A program made the position numbers and the translations under genes. The notes beneath the pieces were generated by a model, which made no database searches, had not been told where the DNA came from, and saw only the letters and a list, made by a program, of their open reading frames with translations. This document shows, piece after piece, positions 61,090-64,000 of a stretch of 64,000 nucleotides of DNA. Positions within the stretch are counted from its first letter, which is position 1, and each line of letters starts with the position of its first letter. Origin of the DNA: AC-32 sp963766375. Lineage in GTDB: Bacteria; Actinomycetota; Thermoleophilia; Gaiellales; Gaiellaceae. Location: contig CAVXZG010000008.1 of NCBI GenBank assembly GCA_963766375.1, positions 1 through 64,000 on the forward strand. Direction: 5' to 3'.

Positions 61090-61856
61090 GGCTCCTCCAA
61101 CGGAGTGGAATAACGGCGGAACAGGCCGATGAAGAGGGCAAGCAGGACCTTCACCATGTAGTAGACCGAGCGCAGCGCGGTGATCGACGAGTTGCCCGTT
61201 TCCCGGACCCGCATCTGCACTGGCACCTCGACCATGGTCAGGCCGTGGCGGGCAACCAGAACGGTGGCCTCGACCTCCGGATAGTCGTGCGGATAGTCCG
61301 CCGCGAAGAGCCGGATGGCTTTCCTGTTCGCCGCCCTGAACCCTGACGTGGTGTCCGTGACTCGCGCGCGCACCATCAGTGAGACGACCGCGGCGAACAG
61401 ATGGATGCCGACGCGCCGAATTCGGGTTCCGCGATAACCGCCGCCGGCCGCGAACCTCGTACCGACGACCATGTCCGCTTTGCCCTCGAGGATCGGCTCG
61501 ACCAGTCGCACGATCTCGCTGGGGTCATGTTGGCCGTCGCCGTCGACTTGGATGGCGATGTCGAAGTCGTTGTTCCGCGCGTACTGGTATCCAGTCTGGA
61601 CGGCACCACCGATTCCAAGGTTGAACGGAAGGCCCAGGACCTCAGCCCCGTGCTCGGCGGCCACGATCGCGGTGCGATCGGTGGAGCCGTCGTCAACCAC
61701 GACCACGTCCAGCTCCGGGTCGGCTGCGCGAATCTCTGTGATCACGGAGCCGATCGAGTGCTCCTCGTTCAGAGCCGGGACGATTACGATCTTCCGCACG
61801 CCGGCGGTCTGTCGTGCCCCGCGCGCCGGCTCGCGGTGTACGAGCTGCTCCGCCAT
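61086..61856 (-). CDS. DPM1-like polyprenyl-phosphate GT2 glycosyltransferase
   Basis: A 256-residue transferase: IVIVPALNEEHSIGSVITEI, VVVVDDGSTDRTAIVAAEHG, IAIQVDGDGQHDPSEIVRLV (D-x-D type) and the DPM1-family block RVTDTTSGFRAANRKAIRLF; the C-terminus has an amphipathic membrane segment VYYMVKVLLALFIGLF. It would make polyprenyl-phosphate-mannose or -glucose for the GT39-like enzyme. ATG 61856 (MAEQLVHR) has AGGGG before it. Operon of three genes with DUF2304 and the GT39-like gene. Confidence 0.9.
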   Translation of the reverse strand: MAEQLVHREPARGARQTAGVRKIVIVPALNEEHSIGSVITEIRAADPELDVVVVDDGSTDRTAIVAAEHGAEVLGLPFNLGIGGAVQTGYQYARNNDFDIAIQVDGDGQHDPSEIVRLVEPILEGKADMVVGTRFAAGGGYRGTRIRRVGIHLFAAVVSLMVRARVTDTTSGFRAANRKAIRLFAADYPHDYPEVEATVLVARHGLTMVEVPVQMRVRETGNSSITALRSVYYMVKVLLALFIGLFRRYSTPLEEP

Positions 61857-61916
61857 GTCCCCTGAGAGTACCGCGCCAACGTCCGCGCACGGCCGGCTGT
61901 AGCCTGTCGCCCCACA

Positions 61917-62624
61917 ATGAGGGCTGTGATCCTGGCGGGGGGCCTCGGTATGCGGCTGCGCCCGTACACGACGATCCTGCCCAAGCCGCTCGTGCCGATC
62001 GGCGACCGGCCGATCCTCGAGCACATCCTTCTCCGGCTGTACGGATCCGGCGTGCGGACGGTCGACCTGTGCGTGGGACACCTCGGGGAGCTGATCCAGG
62101 TCTACTTCTCTCAGACCGAGGGATTGCCTACCGATCTCGAGCTGCGCTGGCACTGGGAGGAGGAGCCGCTCGGGACAGCCGGGGCATTGCGGCTCGTCCC
62201 GGGTCTCGGGGGCACGTTCATCGCGATGAACGGTGACGTGCTGACGACGCTTGATTACGGCGAGCTCGTGCGGTTTCACGACTCGAACGGAGCCGCCCTA
62301 ACCGTCGCGACCCACGCCAGACGCGTGGACATCGATCTCGGTGTGATCGAGGCCGACGGCGACCGGATCGTCGGCTACCGCGAGAAACCGCGTCTCGACT
62401 ACGACGTCAGCATGGGCATCTACGTCTACGACGAGCGGGCCCTCGCGCATCTGCCGGCCGAAGGCGCCTGCCAGTTCCCGGACCTCGTGCATCGGCTGCT
62501 CGACGCCGGCGAGAAGGTCGCCGGTTATCGCAGCGAGGCGGAATGGTTCGATATCGGCACCCCGGAAGAGCACCAGCGGGCCGTCGAGGCATTCGAGAAC
62601 GCACCGGAGGTCTTCGGCGCTTGA
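61917..62624 (+). CDS. Sugar-1-phosphate nucleotidyltransferase
   Basis: A 235-residue enzyme. MRAVILAGGLGMRLRPYTTI then LPKPLVPIGDRPILEHILLR is the nucleotide-binding signature; FIAMNGDVLTTLDYGELVRF has the metal Asp; GYREKPRLDYDVSMGIYVYD, and EWFDIGTPEEHQRAVEAF near the end. It activates a sugar phosphate as an NDP-sugar (dTDP-, UDP- or GDP-; not decided) for the glycosyltransferases. TAGCCT (61900-61905) 11 bases upstream may be its -10. Divergent from the DPM1-like gene; overlaps the next gene by TTGA. Confidence 0.92.
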   Translation: MRAVILAGGLGMRLRPYTTILPKPLVPIGDRPILEHILLRLYGSGVRTVDLCVGHLGELIQVYFSQTEGLPTDLELRWHWEEEPLGTAGALRLVPGLGGTFIAMNGDVLTTLDYGELVRFHDSNGAALTVATHARRVDIDLGVIEADGDRIVGYREKPRLDYDVSMGIYVYDERALAHLPAEGACQFPDLVHRLLDAGEKVAGYRSEAEWFDIGTPEEHQRAVEAFENAPEVFGA

Positions 62625-63313
62625 GCGACGCGGAGCTCGACCGGATCCGCACGGAGTACCGAGCTCGCGACGCCGCCGGCGACAGCCCATACCGTTGGGA
62701 CAACCCCGGTTACGTCTCGTACGTGCAGGGTCTCGAACGCTCGTTGCTGCGCGCGTTCGACGACGCGGGAGTGTCGCTGGCAGACGCTCGCGTGCTTGAC
62801 GTCGGCTGCGGCAGCGGCTACTTCCTCAACCGTCTGCGTGAGTACGGTGCCGGAGAGGCGCACGGGATCGACCTGATGGAGGATCGAGTAGCGGAAGGCC
62901 GGAAGCGCTACCCGGCGCTCCAGCTTCACGTCGGCAGCGCGACGGAGCTGCCATTCGAGGACGGCGAGTTCGATCTCGTCACGCAGTTCACGTGTCTTTC
63001 CTCGATTCTCGACGACGACGTGCGCCTTGCTGCGGCGCGCGAGATGCAGCGAGTCGCCGGCGGTTGGGTGCTCTCGTTCGACATGCGCGGGCTGCGTCGA
63101 CCCGGCGCGCGGCGGGCGCGCCGGGACGCCGACCGTCCCGCTCGACGAGCAAGAGCTGCGGCGGCTATTCGGCGAGCCCGTGCTACTGCGGAAGGCGAGC
63201 CTTGCGTTCGACTCGCGCAGATGGCCGGCCGCCATGACCTCGCGGCACGGATGCTGGGGACGCTGCCACTCCTGCGGAGCCATTTGCTCGGTCTCTGGCA
63301 AGCGGCCGAGTGA
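62621..63313 (+). CDS. SAM-dependent methyltransferase, class I (two frameshifts)
   Basis: About 230 residues. TTG start in the overlap TTGA with the nucleotidyltransferase. SDAELDRIRTEYRARDAAGD, then motif I RVLDVGCGSGYFLNRLREYG, GIDLMEDRVAEGRKRYPALQ, and FEDGEFDLVTQFTCLSSILD; shifts near 63105 and 63215 are needed to reach PTVPLDEQELRRLFGEPVLL and LGTLPLLRSHLLGLWQAAE. It methylates a sugar or glycolipid in the polysaccharide pathway by context; the substrate is unknown. The stop overlaps the next gene. Confidence 0.82.
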   Translation: MSDAELDRIRTEYRARDAAGDSPYRWDNPGYVSYVQGLERSLLRAFDDAGVSLADARVLDVGCGSGYFLNRLREYGAGEAHGIDLMEDRVAEGRKRYPALQLHVGSATELPFEDGEFDLVTQFTCLSSILDDDVRLAAAREMQRVAGGWVLSFDMRGLRRPGARRARRDADRPARRARAAAAIRRARATAEGEPCVRLAQMAGRHDLAARMLGTLPLLRSHLLGLWQAAE

Positions 63314-64000
63314 GCAAGACGCCGTCGAGTGCGGAGGCCGCCGCCTACTACCAGGGCTTCTCATTGGACGCCGGCGCGGAAGATGGCGTCGGGACAACGG
63401 CCGCCACCTCCGAATCCGCCAGGAACTCGCTCGCCTGCTCGGCGCGGCACGGGGCCTCCGCGTCCTCGACGTGGGCTGCGGCGCGGGCGTGCTGACGAGC
63501 GATCTGTGCGCTACGGGGACGTCACCGGAACCGACTTCAGCGAACCTGCGATCGCCTTCGCCGCCGAGATGGAGCCGCGGGCAACGTTCGTCGCCGGGCG
63601 TTTTCAGGAGCTCGAGCTCGGCGGCGGCTTCGACCTGATCACGCTCTTCGACGTCCTCGAGCACGTCCCGCCAGAGGAGCGGCCGGATCTCTTCTCGCGC
63701 CTCGACGGCTTGCTCTCGCCGCAGGGCTGGCTCGTCCTCACGACCCCGCACCCCGCCTACACGCGCTGGTTACACGAGCACGAACCGGAGCTGCTGCAGA
63801 TCGTGGACGAGCCCGTGATGCCGGACGAGGTGATCGCGCTTGTGGCGGTGCACGACCTCGACCTCGTGGACTATCGCGCCTACGACGTCGACCGGGCGGG
63901 GGCGCGCCAGTATCAGCTCCTTGCTTTTGCACGTCCGGCCGAGAAGCCGCACGCATTCCCGGCGGGCGGAGCCTGGCGTCGCCTCGCAGCGCGGATCGCC
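63310..64000 (+). CDS. SAM-dependent methyltransferase, cut by the window end (two frameshifts)
   Basis: Starts SKTPSSAEAAAYYQGFSLDA; after a shift near 63385 RIRQELARLLGAARGLRVLD and VGCGAGVLTSDL (motif I); after a shift near 63505 YGDVTGTDFSEPAIAFAAEM, FDLITLFDVLEHVPPEERPD, LSPQGWLVLTTPHPAYTRWL and a C-terminal stretch to the end of the window with no stop. A class I methyltransferase of the polysaccharide cluster; overlaps the preceding gene by 4 bases (ATGA). Confidence 0.8.

Overview
The window is GC-rich (about 70% by eye) and its gene content suggests an actinomycetote of the Thermoleophilia type (Gaiellales/Solirubrobacterales-like). This is inferred from gene content only: a B12-dependent ribonucleotide reductase, a complete F420 operon, a hemE-hemH operon, LuxR regulators with large ATPase or TPR parts, a class III cyclase fused to an ATPase, and many small DUF proteins. 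Promoters are often of the form TANNNT, 6-8 bases, then ATG/GTG, so many mRNAs look leaderless. At least 20 genes, including single-copy metabolic ones such as hemE and hemH, are broken by 1-2 base frameshifts. This most likely reflects indel errors in the assembly, so such genes are given here as one CDS with approximate shift positions.

Layout. 1-1.6 kb: 3' part of nrdJ. 1.6-4.3 kb: an accessory patch with a tRNA-Ala-like 3' half, an excisionase-like protein, a Wzz-like protein, a HEPN-like remnant and short unknown genes. 4.3-16.8 kb: mixed housekeeping genes (cold shock protein, hydrolases, S9 peptidase, BBE-type flavin oxidase, NlpC/P60, a glycosyltransferase with a DUF218 protein, membrane proteins, a cytochrome c fusion, a vWA/collagen-like protein). 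17-28.5 kb: flavin monooxygenase beside a LuxR regulator, small enzymes, an intradiol dioxygenase, a cyclase-ATPase-TPR regulator, a hydrolase and an SDR. 28.5-36.6 kb: a secreted protein coupled to a truncated ABC ATPase, a two-gene small-protein operon, a large LAL regulator, a DHA2 drug exporter and a two-component system.

36.5-41.5 kb: a divergent GFA / class III alcohol dehydrogenase pair (formaldehyde-type chemistry), then a fasciclin-DUF378 operon divergent from a CarH-like B12-binding MerR regulator. 41.5-46 kb: an operon of a group II amino-acid decarboxylase, a cyclic-nucleotide-binding protein, an MFS transporter carrying a cyclic-nucleotide-binding domain, and a ureohydrolase. 46-49.2 kb: cofC-cofD-npdG-cofE-DUF6328, all coupled by 4-base overlaps (coenzyme F420). 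49.3-51.5 kb: hemE-hemH-small unknown gene (heme). 51.5-64 kb: a cell-surface polysaccharide cluster with a Wzm/Wzt exporter, GT4 and GT2 glycosyltransferases, a GT4-methyltransferase fusion, a GT39-like membrane transferase, DUF2304, a DPM1-like transferase, a sugar nucleotidyltransferase and two methyltransferases, the last cut by the window end.

The points most worth following are an extended promoter element repeated on both sides of the LAL regulator, the operon placing cyclic-nucleotide sensing next to amine metabolism and transport, the CarH-like regulator divergent from a fasciclin operon, 11-base-period direct repeats shared by the two-component system and a secreted-protein gene, and apparent near-cognate start codons (ACG, ATC).
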